Positions 1 through 7,265 are shown, numbered from the stretch's first letter. The stretch is DNA of 11,165 bases from Planctomycetota bacterium (GCA_030598065.1 JAUVQR010000026.1:1-11165), one strand, 5' to 3'. Notes: generated by a model not told the origin, from the letters alone. Numbers and translations: made by a program.

Positions 1-1280
1 GGACTTAGCACGCAGTCTCCATATGGCAGTACCATCGAACCGTTCTTGATTATCGTGCCGAGTATCGAGCCCTTTGGGAACGGGATGTCGCTTAGTTCCT
101 TGCCTATTATTCTTGAGCCGCTCTCGACTATCATTTCTGTTGCCTCTGCCTCTGTCTTGTCAAATAGTTTTGCTAATCCCAGGATAGGTCCGTGGGCTAT
201 ATGCTGCAGGATAGAGCTTACGGTGATAAGCCGTGGGTTAATGACAACGTCGATCCCGATGGATCCGAATACCGGGACGTAGTCCGGCTCGTGCGTTATG
301 ACAACCGTCTTTTTTGAATATTGTTTTTTTGCCAGAAGACATGCGAGTATGTTTTCATGCTCATTTTCCGAGGCCCCTACAAAGAAATCCGCGGGTTCCA
401 TGGTGGCTTGCTTTAATATTTCGGTCTCCGTCGCCTGTCCGTGGAGCACGGTCGCGGTCGCAAGCTTGGACGCGGCGGTTTCCGCCTTGTTTTCATCGGG
501 TTCAATCAGTATAACGTTTTGAGCGGTGTCTTCAAGGGCGCGCGCCAGCCGGAGACCGATGCGGGTCGCACCGTAGATGATTACCCCCTGGGTCTCAACG
601 GCGCGCTTGTTTACCATGGGCAGGAAGTACGGCAGGCTTGCTCTGGCCACCAGCACGAAGATATTATCCTCCTGGCATATTTCCATTTCCGCCGTGGGGA
701 TTATCATGTCGTCGCCCCTCTGTATTGCGACAATCAGAAACGAGTCCGTGGCGCCTGCTTCTTTGAGCTCCTGTACCTTTCTGCCGACAATCGGAGCGTC
801 AGACGGTACCCGGAAGCCCCGGAACAATATATCGGACTCCGCAAAATCTGCCACATAGATGGCCCCGGGCGTCTCCATGGCCTTCATGATAGTGTCGACG
901 GTGATGGGTATGGGGTTTATCATGCGGTCGATAAAGAACTGGTTTTGTCTCAGGACGGAATTGTCCCTGGTGAACTCCTCGTTCCTGAGCCGGGCAATCT
1001 TACAGTCCACTCCGTACCAGTAGGCAAACAGGCACACGGTTAGATTTACCTCGTCGCTGTCGGTGACGGCCAGAACCATATCCACTTCTTTTATCCCGGC
1101 GTCCTCCAGGACGCTTGGCGAGTTGCCGTTGCCGTCGACACAGAAGACGTCAAGCTCTTCCGTGATCTTGCGGTATCTGTGCGGGGCGCTCTCTATGACG
1201 GAGATTGTGTGGCCTTCACCGGAAAGCTGTTTGGCCAGATTGAAACCTACCGCTCCGGCGCCGACGATGAGTATCTTCAT
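1..1280 (-). CDS. trkA: Trk potassium-uptake regulatory NAD-binding protein TrkA, 3' end cut off by window edge
   Basis: Reading the minus strand from the ATG at 1280 gives 426 residues with no stop before the window edge. The family is usually about 455 residues, so roughly 30 C-terminal residues are missing. TrkA is the cytoplasmic, NAD(H)-binding gating subunit of TrkH/TrkG potassium channels. The N-terminal Rossmann domain is clear: MKILIVGAGAVG has GxGxxG at residues 7-12, E30 sits at the end of the second strand, and D49-G50-N51 follows. A first RCK-C (TrkA_C) domain covers about 140-220. A second Rossmann domain starts near 230 with the weaker motif GATRIG, and a second TrkA_C domain starts near 370. 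This duplicated layout is typical of full-length TrkA. The start lies 9 nt after the stop of the HEAT-repeat gene and in the same frame, with no clear Shine-Dalgarno, suggesting translation coupled to that gene. trkH is not in the window; it may lie to the left. Confidence 0.93.
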   Translation of the reverse strand, partial: MKILIVGAGAVGFNLAKQLSGEGHTISVIESAPHRYRKITEELDVFCVDGNGNSPSVLEDAGIKEVDMVLAVTDSDEVNLTVCLFAYWYGVDCKIARLRNEEFTRDNSVLRQNQFFIDRMINPIPITVDTIMKAMETPGAIYVADFAESDILFRGFRVPSDAPIVGRKVQELKEAGATDSFLIVAIQRGDDMIIPTAEMEICQEDNIFVLVARASLPYFLPMVNKRAVETQGVIIYGATRIGLRLARALEDTAQNVILIEPDENKAETAASKLATATVLHGQATETEILKQATMEPADFFVGASENEHENILACLLAKKQYSKKTVVITHEPDYVPVFGSIGIDVVINPRLITVSSILQHIAHGPILGLAKLFDKTEAEATEMIVESGSRIIGKELSDIPFPKGSILGTIIKNGSMVLPYGDCVLS

Positions 1281-1289
1281 GTATGTTGT

Positions 1290-3410
1290 CTAGGGCACAA
1301 TGGACGTTTCTGCCCGACCTCTTTGAGCGTGGGGCTTACCGGTGCTACTCTCGGCGAGCTCGGTGAATTGTTTCCTGAGCCGGGCCCCCCCCAGCTCCGG
1401 GTCTTCCAACTGGAATTCGTCTACCAACCGCGGTATCTTTCTGTAATTACCGTTCTTAAAGAGCGTGTAAATGACTTCCAGACGGCCCTCCCACCACTTG
1501 GACGCATGTTGGGGTATTTCCCTCATCCATTGAGAGTACAGTTCCAATATGCGGTTGTATTGCTTAAGCTCAGTCAGGCATTCTACCAGGGCCTGCAGTA
1601 TGATCAGGTCTTGAAGCTTGTGCTCGTATACCAGTATCTCGTATTGGTCGGCGGCCTTTTTCCAGTCTTTTTCTTGTTGATAAGCGATGGCAAGTCTCAG
1701 CCTGCTGTTGTGAATCGTGTTCTTATATGCCTCAGACTTGGAGTATCGTGCGATCTGGTTCTCCAGTATCTGGCTCGCCCTAAGGTAATCTTCCCGGTCG
1801 AAGAAGGTATCTGCGAGATACTTCATCGCCTCATAAGATTGTATATCAATAGACAACAGGGCGTTTGCTGCCTGTTCCGCGACTCTCTTGTCGGTGTCTC
1901 CCATTGCCTGTGCGAGTGGCTCTATCGCCCTCTCGTCCCCAATTTGTCCCAGGGCTGCTGCTGCAGACTCCCTTACGCGCGGACTGTCTTTGGCGAGAAG
2001 TTCCACCAGGGCGTCTACTCCCTCGCTGCTTCCGATGCTTCCGAGACTGTCTGCCGCGTACCACCGCACCTTTTCTTCAGGGTCTTTCAGGCTGTTAATA
2101 AGGGGTGTAACCGCCAGGGGGTCCTTTATCTTCCCAAGTGCTATAGCTGCCACTTCCCTGACCTGTGGCTTCTCGTTATTCAGGAGTTCCGAGATGGGTA
2201 TTACGGCGTTTGTGTTGCCAATCTGTCCCAGTGCTTCCGTTGCCGCTATTACCACGGGCTTCGAACTACTGTTCAGAAGGTCTGCCAGCGCTTCGACGAC
2301 GTTGTCTCCACTAAAATTTGCGAGGGCGCGAGCTGCGTTTTCTCTCACATAGACGTCCTCGTCATTAAGGGCGTACAGAAGGGGTTCTAAGGCGCTTTCG
2401 TTTCCCAGTTCCCCTAGTCCCTGCGCGGCAACCACCCTCACGTCCCTTTCGCTGTCGTTTTGCAGCGCCGCAATGAGCGCAGACTGAGTTTCCGGAGTGT
2501 CTAACTGTGTTAGCGCCTTTATGGCAGATACCCTGACCTCCGGATACTCACTTCTTGTGGCCTCAATCACCGTCTTTTGGTCCTTATTGTCCGCCGCTTC
2601 TTGCAGCAGCGCCAGTGTCTTTTCGGCAAGCTCTCTTTCTAATGCGTAGTTCTTTTCTTGCAGCTCTTCGTTGGCTAACTCCAGCTTTGCGACAGTGTCC
2701 TTTTGCCATTGTTCGTGCGTCTTGTACTTGTTTGCCGCCCACCAGTTCTCCCACTCTGAGGGGTTTTTCCCATAGGACTGCTGCGATATGTGCCTTAGGG
2801 CCTCCAGAGCCGCCTGCTGGAGTTCACTGTCCTCAGCCTCCTTCAGTATGGTTATTAGAGGCTCCACGGCCTCCTGTCCCATGGTCTGTCCCAGGGCCCA
2901 CGACAAGAGTATCCTGGATTCCCGGGGAGTGCCGGGGTTCAGAAGGTTGGCCGACATCCGTTGAATGGCCTCCGAGGAATTGAGACTTGCCAGGGCCTCG
3001 CGTGCGCTCTCACTTACTTCGGGATTGGCGTCTTCAAGGCGCTCTATCAAAGGCCCCGTGGCCTTGTCGTCTGCCTTGAAACCGAACGCCTTTATGATGG
3101 ATATGAGCACCTCGTCCTCGGACGCGGCCGTCTTGCTGTTGCTCTGGTCCGGTCCGGTGGCGGGTTGCGAGCGGCTCAGGATGTCCAGCAACAGCTGGAG
3201 TTCTTTGTCGCTGTCGAGCCCCAGAAGCGATATGGCCGCGGAACTGCGGATGGCGGGGTCGGATGAATAGAGCTGTTTTGTCCACCGCCTGACCTCTGCG
3301 GAGGATGCTGACGCGGCACCGGAGGGTGTCTCCCCGTATACGTGGCTTGTATAGCTACATAATGGGGTTAGAAAGAGCCAACACAGTGTAAGTATAAGTA
3401 ACTTATTCAT
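1290..3410 (-). CDS. Exported HEAT-repeat protein with coiled coil and C-terminal TPR-like helices
   Basis: This 706-residue protein has a signal peptide: N-K at residues 2-3, a hydrophobic core at about 4-18, and a likely signal peptidase I site after VYG (residue 26). C18 does not sit in a good lipobox, so a lipoprotein is less likely. HEAT (PBS-lyase type) repeats occupy about 40-210, followed by a WENWW motif near 220-224, a charged coiled coil at about 235-275, and seven or so regular HEAT repeats at about 287-522 with the pattern VR..AA.ALG.IG. Residues about 526-675 are helical pairs resembling TPRs, and the tail is basic and disordered. HEAT and TPR solenoids are protein-binding scaffolds; no catalytic motif is visible, and the partner cannot be named. 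It should act outside the cytoplasm. It is the first gene of a pair with trkA, a cytoplasmic regulator, so a shared function is not obvious. The ATG at 3410 has no strong Shine-Dalgarno but is the only start that retains the signal peptide. Confidence 0.88.
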   Translation of the reverse strand: MNKLLILTLCWLFLTPLCSYTSHVYGETPSGAASASSAEVRRWTKQLYSSDPAIRSSAAISLLGLDSDKELQLLLDILSRSQPATGPDQSNSKTAASEDEVLISIIKAFGFKADDKATGPLIERLEDANPEVSESAREALASLNSSEAIQRMSANLLNPGTPRESRILLSWALGQTMGQEAVEPLITILKEAEDSELQQAALEALRHISQQSYGKNPSEWENWWAANKYKTHEQWQKDTVAKLELANEELQEKNYALERELAEKTLALLQEAADNKDQKTVIEATRSEYPEVRVSAIKALTQLDTPETQSALIAALQNDSERDVRVVAAQGLGELGNESALEPLLYALNDEDVYVRENAARALANFSGDNVVEALADLLNSSSKPVVIAATEALGQIGNTNAVIPISELLNNEKPQVREVAAIALGKIKDPLAVTPLINSLKDPEEKVRWYAADSLGSIGSSEGVDALVELLAKDSPRVRESAAAALGQIGDERAIEPLAQAMGDTDKRVAEQAANALLSIDIQSYEAMKYLADTFFDREDYLRASQILENQIARYSKSEAYKNTIHNSRLRLAIAYQQEKDWKKAADQYEILVYEHKLQDLIILQALVECLTELKQYNRILELYSQWMREIPQHASKWWEGRLEVIYTLFKNGNYRKIPRLVDEFQLEDPELGGARLRKQFTELAESSTGKPHAQRGRAETSIVP

Positions 3411-3459
3411 TTAATTGGTCTACGGCAGACATCGACTCCACCGCGTAAGTGGCAAAAAT

Positions 3460-3488
3460 ATCGTATCAAAACAGTCAAGGGCGGTCAA
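3460..3488 (-). promoter_or_regulatory. Predicted sigma70-type promoter for the HEAT protein-trkA pair
   Basis: On the minus strand, TTGACC (3488-3483, 5 of 6 matches to the -35 consensus) is followed after exactly 17 nt by TACGAT (3465-3460, 4 of 6 matches to the -10). Transcription would begin near 3453, leaving a leader of about 40 nt before the ATG at 3410. The site lies in the 248-nt space between the divergent HEAT and mqnA genes. For mqnA on the plus strand I see only a weaker candidate -10, TATGAT at 3606-3611, with a poor -35. This is prediction from consensus alone. Confidence 0.5.
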
Positions 3489-3658
3489 TACTAAAAGTGA
3501 ACTTCTTTGCGGCGAAGGTGGGGCTGCCAGAAAGGAACCCGGGGGGAAAGTGGCGTTTCCGGGCGGGTTCTTCCAAAAAAAGTTACGTGGAATTCCAGGT
3601 GAAAATATGATAAACTCTGGCCTTTCATATGCTGGTTTTCTAGGTATTAAGAAGGAAG

Positions 3659-4489
3659 ATGACAAGAAAGCTGAAGATAGGCGTGGTTCCTTATCTAAAC
3701 GCAAAACCCATTATTCATGGGTTGGAGGGGCCCGGCGGCAAGGTTGAACTGGTATTCGCCGTACCGTCAAAACTGCCCCGGTTGCTGGAAGATGGGGGGG
3801 TAGACGTCGCCATCGTTCCCGCCATAGAGTGTTTCAGGAACAACAGACTTACAGTACTTCCCGGTATAAGTATCTCCTCCAGAGGGCCTGTCGAGAGCGT
3901 CCGGTTATTCTTGAAGAGGGGGTACGTGGACGAGGTGAGGACTGTAGCGCTTGACGACGCCTCACGCACGTCGGTCGCGCTTACAAAGGTTATCCTGAAG
4001 GAGAAATACGGTCTTTCGCCGCGGTATATCTCATGGCATGTCGGTTCCAGGATGGAAGACACGCAGGCGGACGCCCTGCTTGTTATCGGGGACAGCGCCA
4101 TGCGGGTCGAGGACGGGTTGCCCTCGCTTGACCTGGGGGCCGAGTGGGACAAGCTTACAGGACTGCCGTTTGTCTATGCGGTATGGGCGTCAACCTCAAA
4201 AGAGGCGCTGGATGAAGCCGCGCCCCTGCTGCAGGAGGCCAAGGAGCGGGGGCTTGAGGAGCTTGTTACCATCGCGCTCAAGGAGTCGGGCATATTGGGT
4301 CTTGAGCCGGGACTGTGCATCAAGTATCTTACCGAGTGCATACGTTATGACCTGGGCGATGAGGAAATAGAGGGCCTGCAGCTTTTTTGTGATTATACCT
4401 CAAAGATGGGCTTGGTGCCTGACGGAGCGGGAATTGATTTATACGGCAGAGGAAATATTAGAGAAGGCGTTGTCAGGAAAGCGGATTGA
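3659..4489 (+). CDS. mqnA: Chorismate dehydratase MqnA (futalosine menaquinone pathway)
   Basis: MqnA removes water from chorismate to give 3-enolpyruvylbenzoate, the first step of the futalosine route to menaquinone, in the cytoplasm. The 276-residue protein has normal family length and the fold of a periplasmic-binding-protein-like enzyme. Recognisable blocks are the N-terminal IGVVPYLNAKPI (about residues 7-18), VDVAIVPAIE (about 48-57), SSRGPVESVRLF (about 73-84), LDDASRTSVAL (about 97-107), VIGDSAM, DLGAEWDKLTGLPFVYAVW and a C-terminal YLTECIRYDLG. The ATG at 3659 follows GAAGGA closely (spacing about 2 nt), which is tight; the N-terminus nevertheless starts where MqnA proteins normally start. 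Its 3' end overlaps mqnC by about 56 nt, showing an operon. The other pathway genes (mqnB, mqnD, mqnE) are not in the window. Confidence 0.93.
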   Translation: MTRKLKIGVVPYLNAKPIIHGLEGPGGKVELVFAVPSKLPRLLEDGGVDVAIVPAIECFRNNRLTVLPGISISSRGPVESVRLFLKRGYVDEVRTVALDDASRTSVALTKVILKEKYGLSPRYISWHVGSRMEDTQADALLVIGDSAMRVEDGLPSLDLGAEWDKLTGLPFVYAVWASTSKEALDEAAPLLQEAKERGLEELVTIALKESGILGLEPGLCIKYLTECIRYDLGDEEIEGLQLFCDYTSKMGLVPDGAGIDLYGRGNIREGVVRKAD

Positions 4490-5501
4490 ATTTGAGGAAG
4501 GCGTCGAGCTTATACACTCCAATGACCTTACCCGGCTGGGAATAGCCGCGGGCTCGGTTACCGAAAAACTCCACCCGGAGCCTTACCGCACTTACGCCAT
4601 CGACAGGAATATCAATTACACAAACGTCTGTACGGCCCGGTGCAGGTTCTGCGCCTTCTCAACCGGGGAAGGCGACAAGGACGCCTACGTTATCGCCGAA
4701 AAAGACCTCTTCAAGAAGATAGAAGAGACGCTGGAGCAGGGTGGCACGCAGATACTCATGCAGGGCGGTATGCACCCCGGCCTGGGTATGAAGTTCTACG
4801 AAGAAATACTCAGGTCTATAAAGCAGAACTTCCGCATCCACATACACGCCTTTTCGTCCCCGGAGATTATACACCTCTCGAAGCTTGAGGGTTTACCGGT
4901 AAGCACGGTTATATCAAGGCTCAGGTCCGCGGGGCTTGACTCTATACCCGGCGGCGGGGCCGAGATACTGGTAGACAGGTGCCGGGGCAAGATAAGCCCG
5001 AAGAAATGTACCGCGGAGGAGTGGCTCTCGGTGATGAGAGAGGCCCACAGGCTCGGCATGCGGACCACGGCCACCATGATGTTCGGCCACATAGAGACGC
5101 TGGAGGAGAGAATCACCCACCTGGAAAGAATCCGCAACCTCCAGGACGAAACCGGCGGCTTTACCGCCTTTATCCCATGGTCCTTCCAGCCCAATAACAC
5201 TCAGCTCAGCCACATCTCACCCGTGGGTGCGTTCGAGTACCTGAAGACGCTGGCGGTCTCCAGGCTTTATCTGGACAATATACCAAACGTGCAGGCGTCC
5301 TGGGTCACTCAGGGGCCCAAGATAGGTCAGCTCGCCCTGAAATTCGGCGCCAACGACATGGGCAGTACCATGATAGAGGAGAACGTCGTAAGGGCCGCCG
5401 GAGTGAACTTCATGATGAATAGCGACGCCATAGAACATCTGATTAAAGACGTCGGCTACCAGGCGCGCCAGCGAGACTTCTACTATAGACTGGTCAATTG
5501 A
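4434..5501 (+). CDS. mqnC: Cyclic dehypoxanthinyl futalosine synthase MqnC, radical SAM, TTG start
   Basis: MqnC is a radical SAM enzyme that cyclises dehypoxanthinylfutalosine in menaquinone synthesis. With the start chosen here it has 355 residues. The [4Fe-4S] motif CxxxCxxC is CTARCRFC at C66, C70 and C73. Family blocks follow: ILMQGGMHPG, HAFSSPEI, GGGAEIL, TTATMMFGH and FIPWSFQPNNT, which favour MqnC over its relative MqnE. The frame is open upstream to a GTG at 4389, but that version adds 15 residues unlike the family. The TTG at 4434 has GGAG at 4424-4427 with a 6-nt spacer, and gives MIYTAEEILEKAL, a typical beginning. It overlaps the end of mqnA by 56 nt, so the two are co-transcribed and probably translationally coupled. 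The start is my inference; the function is well supported. Confidence 0.93.
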   Translation: MIYTAEEILEKALSGKRIEFEEGVELIHSNDLTRLGIAAGSVTEKLHPEPYRTYAIDRNINYTNVCTARCRFCAFSTGEGDKDAYVIAEKDLFKKIEETLEQGGTQILMQGGMHPGLGMKFYEEILRSIKQNFRIHIHAFSSPEIIHLSKLEGLPVSTVISRLRSAGLDSIPGGGAEILVDRCRGKISPKKCTAEEWLSVMREAHRLGMRTTATMMFGHIETLEERITHLERIRNLQDETGGFTAFIPWSFQPNNTQLSHISPVGAFEYLKTLAVSRLYLDNIPNVQASWVTQGPKIGQLALKFGANDMGSTMIEENVVRAAGVNFMMNSDAIEHLIKDVGYQARQRDFYYRLVN

Positions 5502-5539
5502 CCGGCCGGTACACTGCTTGCGGTGTGTGAGGTTGTAAG

Positions 5540-5830
5540 ATGAAAAAACTTCTGTGCATAATAAAGCCGTTCAAGTTGCAGGACCTGCTAAAGGCCCTGA
5601 CCGAGGCCGGCATTGCGGACGTTGCCATCACGGAGGTAAAGGGCTACGGCAGGCAAAAGGGCCGCCTGGAACTCTATCAGGGCTCGGAGTACGTAATCTC
5701 GTTCCTGCCCAAGGTAAAGCTGGAGATGGCCGTGCCGGACGACCGGGTAGAAAAGACCATTGAGACCATCAGGAACGCCACCTTCACCGGTCGCATCGGT
5801 GACGGCAAGATTTTCATCTTCGACGCATAA
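5540..5830 (+). CDS. Short P-II family nitrogen regulatory protein lacking the usual C-terminus
   Basis: P-II proteins are cytoplasmic trimers that bind ATP/ADP and 2-oxoglutarate and report nitrogen and energy state to AmtB, NtrB, glutamine synthetase or other partners. The 96 residues align from the start (MKKLLCIIKPFKLQDL) through the T-loop at about 37-55 with Y46 and the uridylylation-type Y51, FLPKVK at 55-60, and the B-loop TGRIGDGKIF at 83-92. Residue 54 is Ser where GlnB has Asp. The protein stops at IFIFDA, whereas GlnB/GlnK (about 112 residues) continue with a segment carrying the RIRTGE motif whose arginines contact ATP phosphates. None of the three frames after the TAA restores that motif, so this is not a simple frameshift at the end. 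The ATG has GAGG at 5529-5532, spacer 7 nt. No amtB or glnA is adjacent. It lies 38 nt after mqnC and may share its transcript. I do not assign glnB or glnK. Confidence 0.88.
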   Translation: MKKLLCIIKPFKLQDLLKALTEAGIADVAITEVKGYGRQKGRLELYQGSEYVISFLPKVKLEMAVPDDRVEKTIETIRNATFTGRIGDGKIFIFDA

Positions 5831-5848
5831 GGGGCTTCACAAGTCAGG

Positions 5849-5871
5849 GGCAATTCATGAATTGCCACTAC
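5849..5871. repeat. Perfect 18-bp palindrome with adjacent GTAG (REP-like)
   Basis: GGCAATTCATGAATTGCC at 5849-5866 is its own reverse complement. On the minus strand the palindrome is directly preceded by GTAGT (5871-5867), so that strand reads GTAGTGGC followed by the rest of the palindrome. A GTAG tetranucleotide 5' of a palindrome is the hallmark of REP elements mobilised by RAYT/TnpA-REP tyrosine transposases. It lies 18 nt after the P-II stop and could also help end that transcript. Copy number elsewhere in the genome cannot be seen here. Confidence 0.6.
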
Positions 5872-5876
5872 CTTAA

Positions 5877-5942
5877 ATATAGCGTGGGTGCTCTGTCACC
5901 CATGTCTAATGCTCGATTGGGGACGGAGCCCCAACCCTATAT
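5877..5942. repeat. Palindromic element able to form a three-way junction
   Basis: ATATAG (5877-5882) can pair with CTATAT (5937-5942) to close a domain with two hairpins: TGGGTG/CACCCA (5885-5890 with 5897-5902, 6-nt loop) and TTGGGG/CCCCAA (5917-5922 with 5929-5934, 6-nt loop). All pairs were read directly from the sequence. It could be a REP-type element, a small MITE or a structured transcript; no coding potential is seen. The function is unknown. Confidence 0.45.
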
Positions 5943-5976
5943 CACTTATTACTCGTAGCGGTTGGGCCGTGCCGGG

Positions 5977-6014
5977 AGGCAAGTCTGTGCCTATGGCAAG
6001 ACTTGCTTGATTTT
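5977..6014 (+). terminator. Long hairpin, possible terminator of the mqnAC-P-II transcript or REP element
   Basis: AGGCAAGTCT (5977-5986) pairs with AGACTTGCTT (5999-6008), and inside it TGCC/GGCA (5988-5991 with 5995-5998) closes a TAT loop, with only G5987 bulged. This 14-bp hairpin is followed by GATTTT, a weak T-rich tail. It sits between convergent genes, where a terminator is expected, but the T tract is short, so it may simply be another repeat of the cluster. Confidence 0.4.
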
Positions 6015-6023
6015 AGGGGTATA

Positions 6024-6110
6024 GGGGGGTGTCGCAGGTTCTAACCCTGCGCAATCCAAGACCCACGGCTGAAGTCACGCCGTAGACGGATTTACCTTCG
6101 ACACGACCCC
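6024..6110. repeat. Third palindromic module with long-range stem and two hairpins
   Basis: GTGTCG (6029-6034) pairs with CGACAC (6099-6104), and the preceding G run (from 6024) can pair with CCCC (6107-6110) across a two-base bulge. Inside are CGCAGG/CCTGCG (6033-6038 with 6046-6051, loop TTCTAAC) and ACGGC/GCCGT (6065-6069 with 6079-6083, 9-nt loop). The first hairpin and the outer stem share two bases, so they compete at the edge. With the previous palindromes this fills nearly the whole 305-nt gap between the convergent P-II and topoisomerase genes. I find no gene in this gap. Confidence 0.42.
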
Positions 6111-6135
6111 GGGGCACTCACATGTTGAGCACCCT

Positions 6136-7215
6136 TCACGGCAAAAACTTCTCCGTGTGTTTCAGCTTCCTGGGCAGGTAGGTGTCGATGACGTAGTTAA
6201 GGCCGTGCTTGGCCAGTGCCTGCTGCTCGACCCTGACGCCCATATCTATCATCTGTGTGATGGCCTGCTGCCACTCCCTGTGGTGCATGATAAACGGGTC
6301 GTTCTTGAGCGCGTCCCGGGCGCGCTTCACGTCTACGTCCTTGAGCGGATGCGTCGGCAGTTTGTATTCTATGATATCCTGCGGTGTCACCCCCAGATAC
6401 CGCGCGTTCGGTACGCAGAAATACTTGTTGATATGCGCGGCGTTTCCCGAACCCACCTTCAGCGTCCTGTATATGTTGCTTATCCCGTACGGGTCGCCGT
6501 CCACAAAGGCGTAGACGGGTATCTTGCCGGACTCCGACAGGCGTCTGATGAACCTGCGGCAGGCCCTGGTCGGCACACCGCCCATAGATACCAGGATGCA
6601 GTTCGCCGTCTTCCAGTAGTTATGCTTGACAAGCCGCTGGAACATACCGGCCGTCTCGATGGCCAGAATGAATTTCGCCTTGGTTTCGAACTTGAGATGC
6701 TCGACCGTTATGGGCACTGAATACGCCCCGGAGCCGAACTTTGTGCAGTCTATCCGCAGCGGTTTCCCCGTGTCGTCCTTGTCTATCACTATCAGCCTTC
6801 CGGCCACGTCGCCGCCCTTCTCCTCCGGGATAAAGCCCAGTTGTTCGCGGTTTACCTCGAACAGGGCCTCGATGTCGTCCATGACGGTGTCCGACTCGGG
6901 CTGCTCGTCGAACCGGGCCGTTCCCCAGTTCTTTGAGACGTAATAGGCCTCTCGCTTTGTGGCTATGTCGTCCTGCTCTATCAGCTCCTTCGACAGCGCC
7001 ATCATCCTCAGCGTCTGAGCGAAGGTCTTTACGGTATTGACGGTCAGCGTGCGTATTTTCTTTGCCCCTTTTAGCTCAAAGAAGCCGGCCTTCGGCCTGT
7101 ACTTCACGTTGCTCAGCGTCCTGAGCGGAAAGCTGAGCGACGGCTTTTGTTTCTTCAAGATTTTCGCCTGCATCCCCGATGCGGTGTTCTTTATGGCCTT
7201 CAGTGTATTTGACAC
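6136..7215 (-). CDS. Topoisomerase VI subunit A / Spo11-type protein (orphan A subunit)
   Basis: Topo VI A is the DNA-cleaving subunit of type IIB topoisomerases and makes a transient 5'-phosphotyrosyl break, normally in an A2B2 complex with the ATPase subunit B. The 359 residues fit an archaeal-type A subunit. The winged-helix 5Y-CAP domain contains KREAYYVSKNW with Y91-Y92, the second being the expected catalytic Tyr by comparison with Spo11. The Toprim domain shows AIETAG with E187 and VDGDPYG with D239 and D241, the Mg-binding acids, followed by NARYLGVTPQDI. All core catalytic residues therefore appear present. The start is GTG (7215-7213), supported by AAAGGAG at 7228-7222 with a 6-nt spacer. 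No subunit B gene is adjacent: upstream on this strand are a palindromic element and a plus-strand gene. Codon use resembles the neighbours. Topo VI is standard in archaea and plants and only sporadic in bacteria. Whether this enzyme acts as a topoisomerase or as a specialised nuclease is unknown. Confidence 0.88.
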   Translation of the reverse strand: MSNTLKAIKNTASGMQAKILKKQKPSLSFPLRTLSNVKYRPKAGFFELKGAKKIRTLTVNTVKTFAQTLRMMALSKELIEQDDIATKREAYYVSKNWGTARFDEQPESDTVMDDIEALFEVNREQLGFIPEEKGGDVAGRLIVIDKDDTGKPLRIDCTKFGSGAYSVPITVEHLKFETKAKFILAIETAGMFQRLVKHNYWKTANCILVSMGGVPTRACRRFIRRLSESGKIPVYAFVDGDPYGISNIYRTLKVGSGNAAHINKYFCVPNARYLGVTPQDIIEYKLPTHPLKDVDVKRARDALKNDPFIMHHREWQQAITQMIDMGVRVEQQALAKHGLNYVIDTYLPRKLKHTEKFLP

Positions 7216-7265
7216 GACCGGCTCCTTTCTGAGACTACAATCAGCACCAAAAAAACATTTCTAAC

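Noticed and set aside
441..1043. Plus-strand open frame of 200 codons
   Set aside because: It is antisense to trkA, which has Rossmann and TrkA_C motifs throughout.
1179..2390. Long plus-strand open frame of about 400 codons
   Set aside because: It is antisense to the HEAT-repeat gene and trkA, whose minus-strand translations are clear family members; its own product shows no ordered family features.
3415..3747. Plus-strand open frame upstream of and overlapping mqnA
   Set aside because: It spans the divergent promoter region, overlaps the mqnA start out of frame, and its product has no ordered features.
6033..6051. tRNA T-arm-like hairpin (CGCAGG, loop TTCTAAC, CCTGCG)
   Set aside because: The stem and 7-nt loop resemble a T arm, but position 57 is T rather than a purine and no acceptor, D or anticodon arm is in register on either side.
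5831..6135. CRISPR array or tmRNA in the palindromic gap
   Set aside because: There is no regular repeat-spacer spacing, and no tmRNA ends or tag-peptide frame; the palindromes differ from one another.
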